In this document: positions 8,799-17,061 of the stretch, in pieces
How the letters are laid out: every line of letters starts with the position of its first letter
Numbering within the stretch: the first letter of the stretch is position 1
Assembly: GCF_039535475.1 (NCBI RefSeq)
Contig: NZ_BAAAXG010000026.1
Span: forward strand, 2,599,501 to 2,663,500
DNA from: Streptomyces showdoensis
GTDB taxonomy: Bacteria > Actinomycetota > Actinomycetes > Streptomycetales > Streptomycetaceae
Direction of reading: 5' to 3'
Length of the DNA: 64,000 bases
The notes under the pieces: generated by a model
Told to the model about the DNA's origin: nothing
Databases searched by the model: none
Seen by the model: only the letters and a program-made list of their open reading frames with translations
Translations under genes and position numbers: made by a program

Positions 8799-10190
8799 GC
8801 GACGCACACGAGGACCGCAGGGGCGGCTGGCAGCCGATCCCGCAGAGCGAGGGCTACGACGGCGACGCCACCGCCTTCGTCCAGCTGCCGCCCGACTTCA
8901 TGCTGGAGGGCGTCCCCCTGGAGGCCCCCGGCCACGGCTACGTGCCGCCGGTCATCGCCCCGCTGACACCCGCGGCGGCGACGGACCCGGGGGCGACCGG
9001 GGCGTGGGTGGTGCAGGGGGCCGCGACGGAGGAGTTCGCCGCCGAGGGCTTCGCGGGCGAGGGCTTCGCGGGCGAGGGCTTCGCCGGCGGGGACTTCGCC
9101 GGCGGGGAGTTCGTACCGGAGGCGGCGGGGGGTTTCCGGCAGGACCTCCAGCGGGACTTCCGGCAGGACCTTCAGCAGGACCTTCAGCAGGACCTTCAGC
9201 AGGACTTCCCGCAGGAGCAGACGGCTTCGTGGACGATCCCGACCATCGAGGACGGTTCGGACGTCCTGGACGACTCGGGCGAGTACACGGCGGCACGGCT
9301 CGCGCAGTACGCGAGCGGTGCGCCCGCGACGCTGCCCGGAGGCGCGGCCGCGCCGTGGGCGGTGCCCGAGGCGGAGGCGGAGCGGCCGGTGGAGCCGGTG
9401 GAGCCGGTCGCCGTCGAGGCGCCGGCCGAGGCACCCGGAGAGGCAGTCGTCGACGTGCCGGTCGACGTGCAGGCCGACGCACCCGTCGACGTACCGTCCG
9501 AGGTGCAGGCCGACGTTCCTGCCGACCTGCCGTCCGACGTTCCTGCCGACCTGCCGTCCGGCCTGCCCGCCGACGCACTGGCAGGCGGACCGGTCCAGGC
9601 TCCCCCCGCCGAGATGTCCACGGACAGCGACGAGCACCCCCCACACCTCGTACACGCTCCGGGTGAACGGCGCCGACCGCCCGGTCACGGACTCGTGGAT
9701 CGGCGAGTCGCTGCTCTACGTGCTGCGCGAGCGCCTCGGTCTCGCCGGGGCGAAGGACGGCTGCTCGCAGGGCGAGTGCGGGGCGTGCAACGTGCAGGTG
9801 GACGGCCGGCTGGTCGCGTCCTGCCTGGTGCCCGCGGCGACGGCCGCGGGGAGCGAGGTGCGGACGGTCGAGGGCCTGGCCGTGGACGGCGAGCCGTCCG
9901 ACGTGCAGCGGGCGCTCGCGAAGTGCGGGGTCCAGTGCGGCTTCTGCATCCCGGGCATGGCCATGACCGTGCACGACCTGCTCGAAGGCAACCACGCCCC
10001 GAACGAGCTGGAGACCCGGCAGGCGCTCTGCGGCAACCTGTGCCGCTGCTCGGGCTACCGCGGCGTGCTCGACGCCGTACGGGAGGTCGTCAGCGGTCGC
10101 GAGGCGGCGGCCGAGGCCGAGGCGGAGGCGGGCGGGGAGGCCCGCATCCCGCACCAGATTCCCCACCCGTTCGACGGAGGCACGGCGTGA
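8795..10190 (+). pseudogene. (2Fe-2S)-binding subunit, split by a +1 frameshift
   Basis: Small subunit of the same molybdenum hydroxylase. The GTG at 8795 opens a 282-codon acidic extension with three repeat blocks. The ferredoxin-like and [2Fe-2S] domains lie in the next frame (9643-10190) and begin TSYTLRVNGADRPVTDSWIGESLLY in translation. Cluster ligands are intact: CSQGECGACNV, then CGVQCGFCIPGM and CGNLCRCSGY. The two parts join if one base is skipped in the C6 run at 9637-9642, giving the reading E-H-P-H-T-S-Y. Possible causes are a sequencing error in the homopolymer, a recent mutation or programmed +1 frameshifting; the intact downstream frame argues against long decay. Confidence 0.75.
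9045..9570 (+). repeat. Three in-frame tandem-repeat blocks in the iron-sulfur subunit extension
   Basis: Block 1 (about 9050-9112) repeats a 15-nt unit giving GEGFA/GGDFA. Block 2 (about 9140-9206) repeats a 12-nt unit CAGGACCTTCAG giving QDLQ. Block 3 (about 9455-9570) repeats 12- and 24-nt units giving VDVP/ADLPSDVP. All units are multiples of three and keep the frame, so they look like expansion in a disordered linker rather than noise. Confidence 0.8.
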
Positions 10191-12484
10191 GCGTGAGCAG
10201 CGAAACGACCACGGAGCCGGCCGGCCTCGGGCCCGGCATCGGCATCGGCGTCTCGCTCCCGCAGGCCGACGCGCGGGCGAAGACCGAGGGCACCTTCCCG
10301 TACGCCTCCGACCTGTGGGCCGAGGGCCTGCTGTGGGCGGCGATCCTGCGTTCGCCGCACCCGCACGCCCGGATCGTGTCGATCGACACGACGGCCGCGG
10401 CGGAGATGCCCGGGGTACGGGCCGTGGTGACCCACGCCGACGTGCCGGGCACCGTCACGTACGGCCGCAGGGTGGCCGACCGCCCGGTGTTCGCCTCCGA
10501 GCTCGTCCGCCACCACGGCGAGGCGATCGCGGCCGTGGCCGCCGACCACCCGGACACGGCGCGGCTGGCGGCCGCGGCGATCGCGGTCGAGTACGAGCTG
10601 CTGGACCCGGTCACGGACCCGGAGAAGGCCTTCGCGGCGCCGCCGCTGCACCCGGACGGCAACCTGATCCGGCACATCCCGCTGAGCTTCGGCGACCAGG
10701 AGGCGACCGGCGAGATCGTCGTCGAGGGCCTGTACCGGATCGGCCGCCAGGACACCGCGCCCATCGGGGCCGAGGCCGCGCTGGCGGTGCCGCGCCCGGA
10801 CGGCGGCGTGGAGCTGTACACCGCCTCGACCGACCCGCACACCGACCGCGACCTGGCCGCGGCCTGCTTCGGGCTGCCGCCGGAGCAGGTCAAACTGGTC
10901 GTGACGGGCGTCCCGGGTGCGACGGGCGACCGCGAGGACCCCGGCTTCCAGATCCCGCTGGGCCTGCTGGCGCTGCGCACCGGCTGCCCGGTCAAGCTCA
11001 CGGCCACCCGCGAGGAGTCCTTCCTCGGCCACGCCCACCGCCACCCGACCCTGCTGCGCTACCGCCACCACGCGGACGCGGAGGGCCGGCTGGTGAAGGT
11101 GGAGGCGCAGATCCTGCTGGACGCGGGGGCCTACGCGGACTCGTCGTCGGAGTCGCTGGCGGCGGCGGTGTCCTTCGCGTGCGGCCCGTACGTCGTGCCG
11201 CACGCCTTCGTCGAGGGCTGGGCGGTGCGCACCAACAACCCGCCGTCCGGCCACGTGCGGGGCGAGGGCGCGATGCAGGTGTGCGCGGCGTACGAGGCGC
11301 AGATGGACAAGCTGGCGGCGCGGGTGGGCGTGGACGGCGCGGAGATCCGGATGCGCAACGTCCTCGCCACGGGCGACATCCTGCCCACCGGCCAGACGGT
11401 GACCTGCCCGGCCCCGGTGGCCGAACTCCTGTCCGCCGTACGCGACTTCCCCCTCCCGCCCCTCCCCATGGACTCCCCGGAGGAGGACTGGCTGCTGCCC
11501 GGCGGCCCGGACGGCGCGGGCGAGCCGGGCGCGGTGCGGCGGGGCGTCGGGTACGCGCTGGGCATGGTGCACATGCTGGGCGCGGAGGGCACGGACGAGG
11601 TCTCGACGGCCACGGTCCGGGTCCACGACGGGGTGGCCACCGTGATCTGCGCGGCCGTGGACACCGGCTCCGGCTTCACGACCCTGGCCCGCCAGATCGT
11701 CCAGGAGACCCTGGGCGTCGACGAGGTCCACGTGGCCCCCGTGGACACCGACCAGCCCCCGGCGGGCCCGGCGACGCACGGCCGTCACACGTGGGTGTCG
11801 GGCGGCGCGGTGGAGCGGGCGGCGAAGATGGTCCGCACCCAGCTCCTGCAGCCGCTCGCCCACAAGTTCGGCATGTCGACGGAGCTGCTCCAGATCACCG
11901 ACGGCAAGATCACCTCGTACGACGGCGTCCTGTCCACCACGGTCACCGAGGCGATGGACGGCAAGGAACTCTGGGCCACCGCCCAGTGCCGCCCCCACCC
12001 GACCGAGCCCCTGGACGAGTCCGGCCAGGGCGACGCCTTCGTCGGCCTCGCGTTCTGCGCGATCCGCGCGGTCGTGGACGTCGACGTGGAGCTGGGCGCG
12101 ATCCGGGTCGTGGAGATGGCCGTCGCCCAGGACGTCGGCCGCATCCTCAACCCCGCCCAGCTCGCCACCCGCATCGAGGCGGGCATCACCCAGGGCGTCG
12201 GCGCGGCCCTCACCGAGAACCTCCGCACCTCCCGCGGCCTGGTCCGCCACCCCGACCTGACGGGCTACGCCCTCCCGACCTCGCTCGACGCCCCGGACAT
12301 TCGCATCGTGAAACTCGTCGAAGAACGCGACGTCGTCGCCCCCTTCGGCGCCAAGCCCGCCAGCGCGGTCCCGGTCGTCACCTCCCCGGCAGCAGTGGCC
12401 TCAGCAGTCCGCGCAGCCACCGGACGCCCCGTCAACCGCTTGCCGATCAGGCCGCAGGCGGCGGTCGTCGTACCCAATTCGTAA
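10187..12484 (+). CDS. Molybdopterin-binding large subunit, xanthine dehydrogenase family
   Basis: A 765-aa large subunit with aldehyde oxidase/xanthine dehydrogenase a/b hammerhead (about 20-140) and molybdopterin-binding domains. The GTG at 10187 overlaps the previous stop (GTGA). Family-typical motifs are altered: the expected GGFGGKE segment reads GATGDREDPGF, and the C-terminal G-x-G-E that carries the catalytic glutamate reads FGAKPASAVP. The overall fold is well kept (SGHVRGEGAMQ, GVGYALGMVHMLG, AQDVGRILNP). It may therefore bind a modified cofactor, act on another substrate or be inactive. The frame is open back to 8603, but a single fused protein is unlikely. Confidence 0.88.
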   Translation: MSVSSETTTEPAGLGPGIGIGVSLPQADARAKTEGTFPYASDLWAEGLLWAAILRSPHPHARIVSIDTTAAAEMPGVRAVVTHADVPGTVTYGRRVADRPVFASELVRHHGEAIAAVAADHPDTARLAAAAIAVEYELLDPVTDPEKAFAAPPLHPDGNLIRHIPLSFGDQEATGEIVVEGLYRIGRQDTAPIGAEAALAVPRPDGGVELYTASTDPHTDRDLAAACFGLPPEQVKLVVTGVPGATGDREDPGFQIPLGLLALRTGCPVKLTATREESFLGHAHRHPTLLRYRHHADAEGRLVKVEAQILLDAGAYADSSSESLAAAVSFACGPYVVPHAFVEGWAVRTNNPPSGHVRGEGAMQVCAAYEAQMDKLAARVGVDGAEIRMRNVLATGDILPTGQTVTCPAPVAELLSAVRDFPLPPLPMDSPEEDWLLPGGPDGAGEPGAVRRGVGYALGMVHMLGAEGTDEVSTATVRVHDGVATVICAAVDTGSGFTTLARQIVQETLGVDEVHVAPVDTDQPPAGPATHGRHTWVSGGAVERAAKMVRTQLLQPLAHKFGMSTELLQITDGKITSYDGVLSTTVTEAMDGKELWATAQCRPHPTEPLDESGQGDAFVGLAFCAIRAVVDVDVELGAIRVVEMAVAQDVGRILNPAQLATRIEAGITQGVGAALTENLRTSRGLVRHPDLTGYALPTSLDAPDIRIVKLVEERDVVAPFGAKPASAVPVVTSPAAVASAVRAATGRPVNRLPIRPQAAVVVPNS

Positions 12485-12579
12485 CCATGTGAGCTGCGTT
12501 GCTTGTGCAACCCGGAGGTGCGCTCTGTCCGTCGTCTTGACTACCATGAACTCCTGACTTGTCGAACGGGGAGGCGGCT

Positions 12580-13128
12580 ATGGCGGAGGCGACGGACAGC
12601 GGCGGCGGGGGCGGCGGTATCCCCTTCATCCTGCCGATGCTGCCAGGCGTGGCCGGGGTTGCGGCCGCTGCCACCAACCTGGTTGTCGAGCTCGGCGAGA
12701 TGGACAACCTCAAGAAGCGCGTGGACAAGCTCCTCGAGGACTTCGGCGGGTCGACCGGGGGTCCGAAGAAGATCGGCGAGGACTGGCTGGAGAAGGAGGG
12801 CCTCGGCGGCCCCGGCTTCCACGAGGCGGACTTCCTCTTCGGGTCGTACGCGGTCGTGCGCGAGCAGCTCCTGAAGTTCTCGAAGGTGCTCGAACTCCAG
12901 ATGGAGAGCATGAAGCTCGCGATCCATGCCACGCAGGCGGGCTACCAGAGCATCGACGACGACATCAAGGCGAAGATGAAGCGGCTGAACGCCGAGATCG
13001 CCCACATGCAGGCTCCGGACCCGCGTGACGAAGGCACGGGTACGAAGGGCATGGGCGGCAGGTCCGACCAGCCGCTGCCCGACCAGAAGCCGACCGGCGG
13101 TTCCACGGACGACACCGGCGGCTTCTAG
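12580..13128 (+). CDS. Hypothetical coiled-coil protein, type VII-like cluster
   Basis: A 182-aa protein I do not recognise as a named family. After a Gly-rich N terminus it has a hydrophobic stretch (IPFILPMLPGVAGVAAAATNLVV, about 12-34), then charged helices (ELGEMDNLKKRVDKLLEDF and LKFSKVLELQMESMKLAI) that look coiled-coil forming, and a disordered Gly/Asp tail ending DDTGGF. GGGGAGG before ATG 12580 supports this start over an in-frame TTG at 12559. It precedes a WXG-like secreted-type protein by 33 nt and probably forms an operon with it and the mycosin. Confidence 0.8.
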   Translation: MAEATDSGGGGGGIPFILPMLPGVAGVAAAATNLVVELGEMDNLKKRVDKLLEDFGGSTGGPKKIGEDWLEKEGLGGPGFHEADFLFGSYAVVREQLLKFSKVLELQMESMKLAIHATQAGYQSIDDDIKAKMKRLNAEIAHMQAPDPRDEGTGTKGMGGRSDQPLPDQKPTGGSTDDTGGF

Positions 13129-13161
13129 CAGACGTGAGGGAAGGAAACGGGGGAGAAGCGA

Positions 13162-14733
13162 ATGAGTGGTAATCCGAAGACGCCCAAGGCGCAGGAGACG
13201 GCCCTCGAGGGCCTGAGCAACGAGCAGCTGCTCGCGATGCTGACCCCGCTCAAGAACGGGAAGGCCGACCTGCTCTCCCAGAAGCTCAAGTCGGCCGGCA
13301 GCGAGATCTTCGCCATCGGCAGCGAACTCCGCCTGCGCGCCGGCCTGCTGCGCTGGGAGGGCGACGGCGCCGACGCCTTCCGCGAGTGGGCCGGAGCCAC
13401 GGGCCTCGCCACGATGAAGCTCGGCCAGTACGCCACGAAGGCGGGCACGTGCCTGGGTGACGTCTCGCAGGCGATCACGGAGGCGAGCAGCGGGGTCGAC
13501 GGCCTGGCCAAGAGCAGCGCCGCGGCCAAGACGAACTACGCCAACGCCCAGAAGACCCTCTACGCGGCGAACCACGACCCGGACGCGGGCCCGACCGCGA
13601 AGAAGGACGCCTCGGCGGACATGACGGCCGCGGCGGCGTTGCGCGAGTCGACCCGGGTCGAGGCGATGATGAAGCTGCGGAGCCTGGGGCAGACGTACAC
13701 CCACTCGGGGACGCAGATCAACAACGAGCCGGTGCCGGAGTTCCCGCCGCCGGCCGGGTTCCTGGGGAAGGACTGGGTCACGCCCCAGGGCTACAAGCAG
13801 CTCCCGGGCGAGACGAGCCGCCGGACGACTCGATCGACCGGAACCGCCGACAGCACCGGCACGCGCTCCAGGTCTACGGGGCAGAGCGACGGGTCCGTGG
13901 TGGGCAGCACCGATGGTGGAACCGCCAGGCCCGGTGGCTCCATCGACCGCGGCACCGTGATCCCGGACCGGAACGTGGACCTGGGCATCGACGGCACGAC
14001 GGTCCTGCCCGACAGGCCGACCACGCCCACCGGCCCGACGGGAACCGTCCCGCCGAAGCCGGACGGCCCGACCACCTACCCCAGCGTCGTCCCCACGGTG
14101 CCGCCGACCTACCCCGGTGGTGGCGGCTCGCAGCGTGGCACGGTGCCGCCTTCCTTCGGCGGTGGCGGCGGCAAGACGATTCCCGGGGGCCGCGGTGTCA
14201 CCGGACCCGTGCTGACCGGTCCCGGAGGGACCGCGGCCGGCCGCATGCCGCGCGACAGCGGCATCACCGGCGGCCGCGCCGTTCCGCCGAGCGGGGGCCG
14301 TCCGACGGGCGGCATCCCCCGGAGCACCGTGATCGGCGCCGAGGGCGGTGTCACCGGACGCGGCCCGATGGGCGGTGGAGCCATGGGGCCCGGGGGCACG
14401 GCCGGCGGACAAGGCGGTACGGCCGCAGGCCGCCGTCTGGCGAGTGAGACCGGAGGTGTCGTCGGCGGCCGGGCCGCGCAGCGTCCCGGGCAGACCGCGG
14501 GACGTCCCTTCACCCCTGGCGGCACTGGCCTCGTCCGCGGCGGGCAGTCCGGCTCGGGCGGTCCGGGTGCGGGCCAGGGGCGCCCGATCGCCGGTGGCAT
14601 GCACGGTGCCGGCGCCCGTACGGGCGACAGCCGGGACGAGGAGCGCCGCGGAGAGCGCCCCGACTACCTGACCGAGGACGAGGAGACCTGGCAGCAGCGC
14701 AGCCGCCGCGTCGTCCCGCCCGTCGTCGACTGA
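13162..14733 (+). CDS. WXG-like protein with long Gly/Pro/Thr tail
   Basis: A 523-aa protein. Residues 1-180 are helical with a WXG-type turn in LRWEGDGADAFREWAGATG and flanking amphipathic helices, as in ESX/PPE-like substrates. Residues about 210-480 are a Thr/Gly/Pro/Arg-rich low-complexity tail (GGTA, GGRP and GPTG motifs). The end, DYLTEDEETWQQRS...VVPPVVD, resembles a conserved C-terminal signature I recall from Streptomyces WXG proteins. There is no Sec signal, so it is a candidate type VII substrate or surface scaffold. ATG 13162 is preceded by GGGGGAGAAGCG. The mycosin follows after 28 nt. Confidence 0.85.
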   Translation: MSGNPKTPKAQETALEGLSNEQLLAMLTPLKNGKADLLSQKLKSAGSEIFAIGSELRLRAGLLRWEGDGADAFREWAGATGLATMKLGQYATKAGTCLGDVSQAITEASSGVDGLAKSSAAAKTNYANAQKTLYAANHDPDAGPTAKKDASADMTAAAALRESTRVEAMMKLRSLGQTYTHSGTQINNEPVPEFPPPAGFLGKDWVTPQGYKQLPGETSRRTTRSTGTADSTGTRSRSTGQSDGSVVGSTDGGTARPGGSIDRGTVIPDRNVDLGIDGTTVLPDRPTTPTGPTGTVPPKPDGPTTYPSVVPTVPPTYPGGGGSQRGTVPPSFGGGGGKTIPGGRGVTGPVLTGPGGTAAGRMPRDSGITGGRAVPPSGGRPTGGIPRSTVIGAEGGVTGRGPMGGGAMGPGGTAGGQGGTAAGRRLASETGGVVGGRAAQRPGQTAGRPFTPGGTGLVRGGQSGSGGPGAGQGRPIAGGMHGAGARTGDSRDEERRGERPDYLTEDEETWQQRSRRVVPPVVD

Positions 14734-14761
14734 TCTCGTAGACAACGACTCGGAGAAGCGC

Positions 14762-16135
14762 ATGCGAACCAGCAGTGGACGGGCCATCGGTTCCGGTTCC
14801 CTCATGGCACTGACCATGGCCCTGACACTGCTGGGTATCGGCGCCGTGCCGGCCCACGCCGAGTCCGTACGTGACCAGCAGTGGCACCTGGATGCCATGA
14901 AGGCCGACGAGATGTGGAAGGTCAGCAAGGGGGAAGGGATCGTCGTCGCGGTCATCGACTCCGGAGTCGACAAGTCCATTCCTGACCTGCGGGGCCAAGT
15001 CCTGCCCGGCAAGGACTTCTCGCTCCTGGACGGCGACGAGAACAACGACATCGACAACCACGGCACGGGCATGGCGGCCCTCATCGCGGGGACCGGCGCC
15101 AGGGGGCCGCAGCAAGGGTCGTTCGGACTGGCTCCCAAGGCGAAGATTCTGCCCATCCGCATTCCTTACAACGAGGAGCGCTGGGCGAAGAACGGTGTCA
15201 AGGAGAGCTTCTCCGAGAGCATGGCGAAGGCGATTCGGTATGCCGCCGATTCCGACGCGAAGATCATCAACATCTCCGTGGCCAATGCCAGGAAGCCCGG
15301 GCCGGAGCTTGCCGAAGCCGTCCGGTACGCGTTGTCGAAGAACAAGCTCATCTTCGCCGGTGTGGGCAACACCGCCGACGAGGGGAACGCTGTCGAGTAC
15401 CCCGCGGCCACTCCGGGCGTCGTCGGTGTCGGGGGCCTGAACAGCAAGGCTTCCTGGTGGGAGAAGTCGCAGACCGGTCCTCAGGTGGACCTCGCCGCAC
15501 CCGCGGAGAACATCACCAATGCCTGCACCGGCGGCACGCAGCTCTGCGAAGGCAGCGGTACCAGCTCGGCCACCGCCCTCATGTCCGCGTCCGCCGCCCT
15601 GATCTGGTCCAAGCACCCCGACTGGACCAACAACCAGGTCCTCCGGGTCATGCTCAACACCGCGGGCAAGCCCAAGAGCGGGAAGGCGCGGACCGACTCC
15701 ATCGGATACGGCGCCGTCCGCCCCCGTATCGCCCTCGCCAGCCCCGGCGATCCCGGCCCTGCCGACGTCTACCCGCTGCCCGACCTCGCCGCCGCCGAGG
15801 CGTCCGCGTCGCCGTCGGCCTCGGCGTCCGCGAGCGCGTCGGCCGCCCCTGCCCCGTCCGACGGTGTGCAGAAGCCCGCCACTCAGGTGCCGGCCGCCTC
15901 CTCGGAAGAGGGGGGCAACACCATGCTGTGGATCGGGCTCGGTATCGGTGCGGCGGTGCTCGTCGGCGGAGCCGTGACGGCGCTCGTACTCCGTTCCCGC
16001 CGACGCGGAGCCCTGCCGCCCGTCCCGCCGTCCGCGCCCGCCGTCCCGCCGTACGCTCCCTACGGACCTCCCCAGGGCGGCCCGTACCAGCCTCAGCAGC
16101 ACCAGCAGCAGCACCAGCCGCCCCACGGAAGCTGA
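14762..16135 (+). CDS. Type VII secretion-associated serine protease, mycosin
   Basis: A membrane-anchored subtilisin (S8) of the mycosin class, 457 aa. A signal peptide (about 1-34, ending VPAHA) and a C-terminal helix (MLWIGLGIGAAVLVGGAVTALVL) place the catalytic domain outside. The triad is Asp66 in AVIDSGVD, His100 in DNHGTGM and Ser268 in GTSSATALMS. The Ala/Ser-rich linker before the anchor and the Pro/Gln-rich cytosolic tail (QPQQHQQQHQ) are typical. Mycosins act with type VII (ESX) machines; here no EccB, C, D or E gene is present in the window. Confidence 0.93.
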   Translation: MRTSSGRAIGSGSLMALTMALTLLGIGAVPAHAESVRDQQWHLDAMKADEMWKVSKGEGIVVAVIDSGVDKSIPDLRGQVLPGKDFSLLDGDENNDIDNHGTGMAALIAGTGARGPQQGSFGLAPKAKILPIRIPYNEERWAKNGVKESFSESMAKAIRYAADSDAKIINISVANARKPGPELAEAVRYALSKNKLIFAGVGNTADEGNAVEYPAATPGVVGVGGLNSKASWWEKSQTGPQVDLAAPAENITNACTGGTQLCEGSGTSSATALMSASAALIWSKHPDWTNNQVLRVMLNTAGKPKSGKARTDSIGYGAVRPRIALASPGDPGPADVYPLPDLAAAEASASPSASASASASAAPAPSDGVQKPATQVPAASSEEGGNTMLWIGLGIGAAVLVGGAVTALVLRSRRRGALPPVPPSAPAVPPYAPYGPPQGGPYQPQQHQQQHQPPHGS

Positions 16136-16627
16136 CGGATCAGGGATCGCGTTCGCGCGTGAGCGCCCGGTGGTCGGTAGCGTAGAAGTGCCTGCAACCG
16201 CAGGTGCTCCGCGAGCTGGTGACCCGGGGGTGCTGTGGTCAACACCGGGCAGGCGTCCCTCATCCGATGGGGTCGGGGCGCGATCGGGTGGCCCTCGACG
16301 CCACTCTCCGGGGAAGGGCGAATTTCCGCCTTCGTCGCGCCTGGTGCGCCGTGCTCCCCCGGATGCCGCGCGAGGAATTTCGGCGAGCCGACCCGCCGGA
16401 GCGGGGAAGAGGAACGATCCGGAGCCGAGGGAGAAGGACCCTCCATCTCTCCGGACCTGGGCTCGGCACGTGGCGGAGATCAGCACCAGGCGGTCACCGG
16501 CCGGGCCGACTTCCCCTACTGTCTGAGCCTCGCATCGACGGATCCGGGCGCTTCGCGGGTCGCGTCGCAGACGACGAAGGCCGCTGCTGGAGCCTGCCCG
16601 GCGCCGTGACGGGAGAACGGGGAGACG
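16136..16627 (+). other. 492-nt intergenic region, no supported gene
   Basis: The stretch between the mycosin and the 139-aa gene has open frames on both strands, but none has a convincing start signal, recognised domain or neighbour logic. It probably holds the promoter for the 16628-20048 group, which has a GGGGAGA ribosome-binding site at its end. No clear terminator hairpin was found after the mycosin. Confidence 0.5.
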
Positions 16628-17047
16628 ATGTCGTTCGATCACGAATGGGCCTCGGCCCGGAGCACCGCAGGCCCTCCCGTGAGCATGCGGCTCGATCAGG
16701 CGGCCGCCGGCCCGGGGGGCGGTAAGGCCGACCTGAGCGTCGACCAGGACCGGCTCGGTGCCATCGGCAGCGCCGCGTACGCCCTGCACGGCCGACTGGT
16801 GAAGGACGGCAACCATGCCCGCACGCAGACCACGGAAGCAGCCACCGGGCTGAAGACGAACGGCTTCCGGACCGGCTCCGCCATGGCGGAGGTGCACGAG
16901 ACCTGGTCATCGCAGCTCGGCACCCTGCTCGACGCCTGCGCGAACATCTCCAACCACCTCGACTACAGCGCGGCCTCGCACGCCAGGGAAGAGGCGGACA
17001 TCAAGGCGGCCCTCGCCGCGTCCAGGATCAACGAGTATCTGAAGTAG
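16628..17047 (+). CDS. Small WXG-like/ESX-associated protein
   Basis: A 139-aa all-helical protein resembling a group of Streptomyces proteins I recall near type VII genes. It starts MSFDHEWASAR and contains SVDQDRLGAIGSAAYALHGRLVKDG, then SAMAEVHETWSSQLGTLLDACANISNHLDYS, and ends RINEYLK. The single Trp-Ser turn (ETWSSQ) lies between two helices, as in WXG100 proteins, but there is no exact WxG. No signal peptide is seen. It precedes the 773-aa gene by 14 nt, suggesting that the two products work or are exported together. Confidence 0.8.
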   Translation: MSFDHEWASARSTAGPPVSMRLDQAAAGPGGGKADLSVDQDRLGAIGSAAYALHGRLVKDGNHARTQTTEAATGLKTNGFRTGSAMAEVHETWSSQLGTLLDACANISNHLDYSAASHAREEADIKAALAASRINEYLK

Positions 17048-17061
17048 GCGGAGAGCCGGCC

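Noticed and set aside
10055..12250. 731-aa minus-strand open frame
   Set aside because: Antisense to the molybdopterin subunit; composition (Arg/His/Val/Asp) is a shadow of codon bias.
8603..12484. A single 1293-aa fusion protein
   Set aside because: The frame is open only because the iron-sulfur domain is skipped out of frame; the stretch 9643-10186 in this frame is Arg/Gly-rich nonsense, and GTGA starts mark separate genes.
16170..16526. Possible small ORFs in the gap after the mycosin
   Set aside because: No ribosome-binding site, no recognisable domain, and several overlapping frames on both strands look alike.
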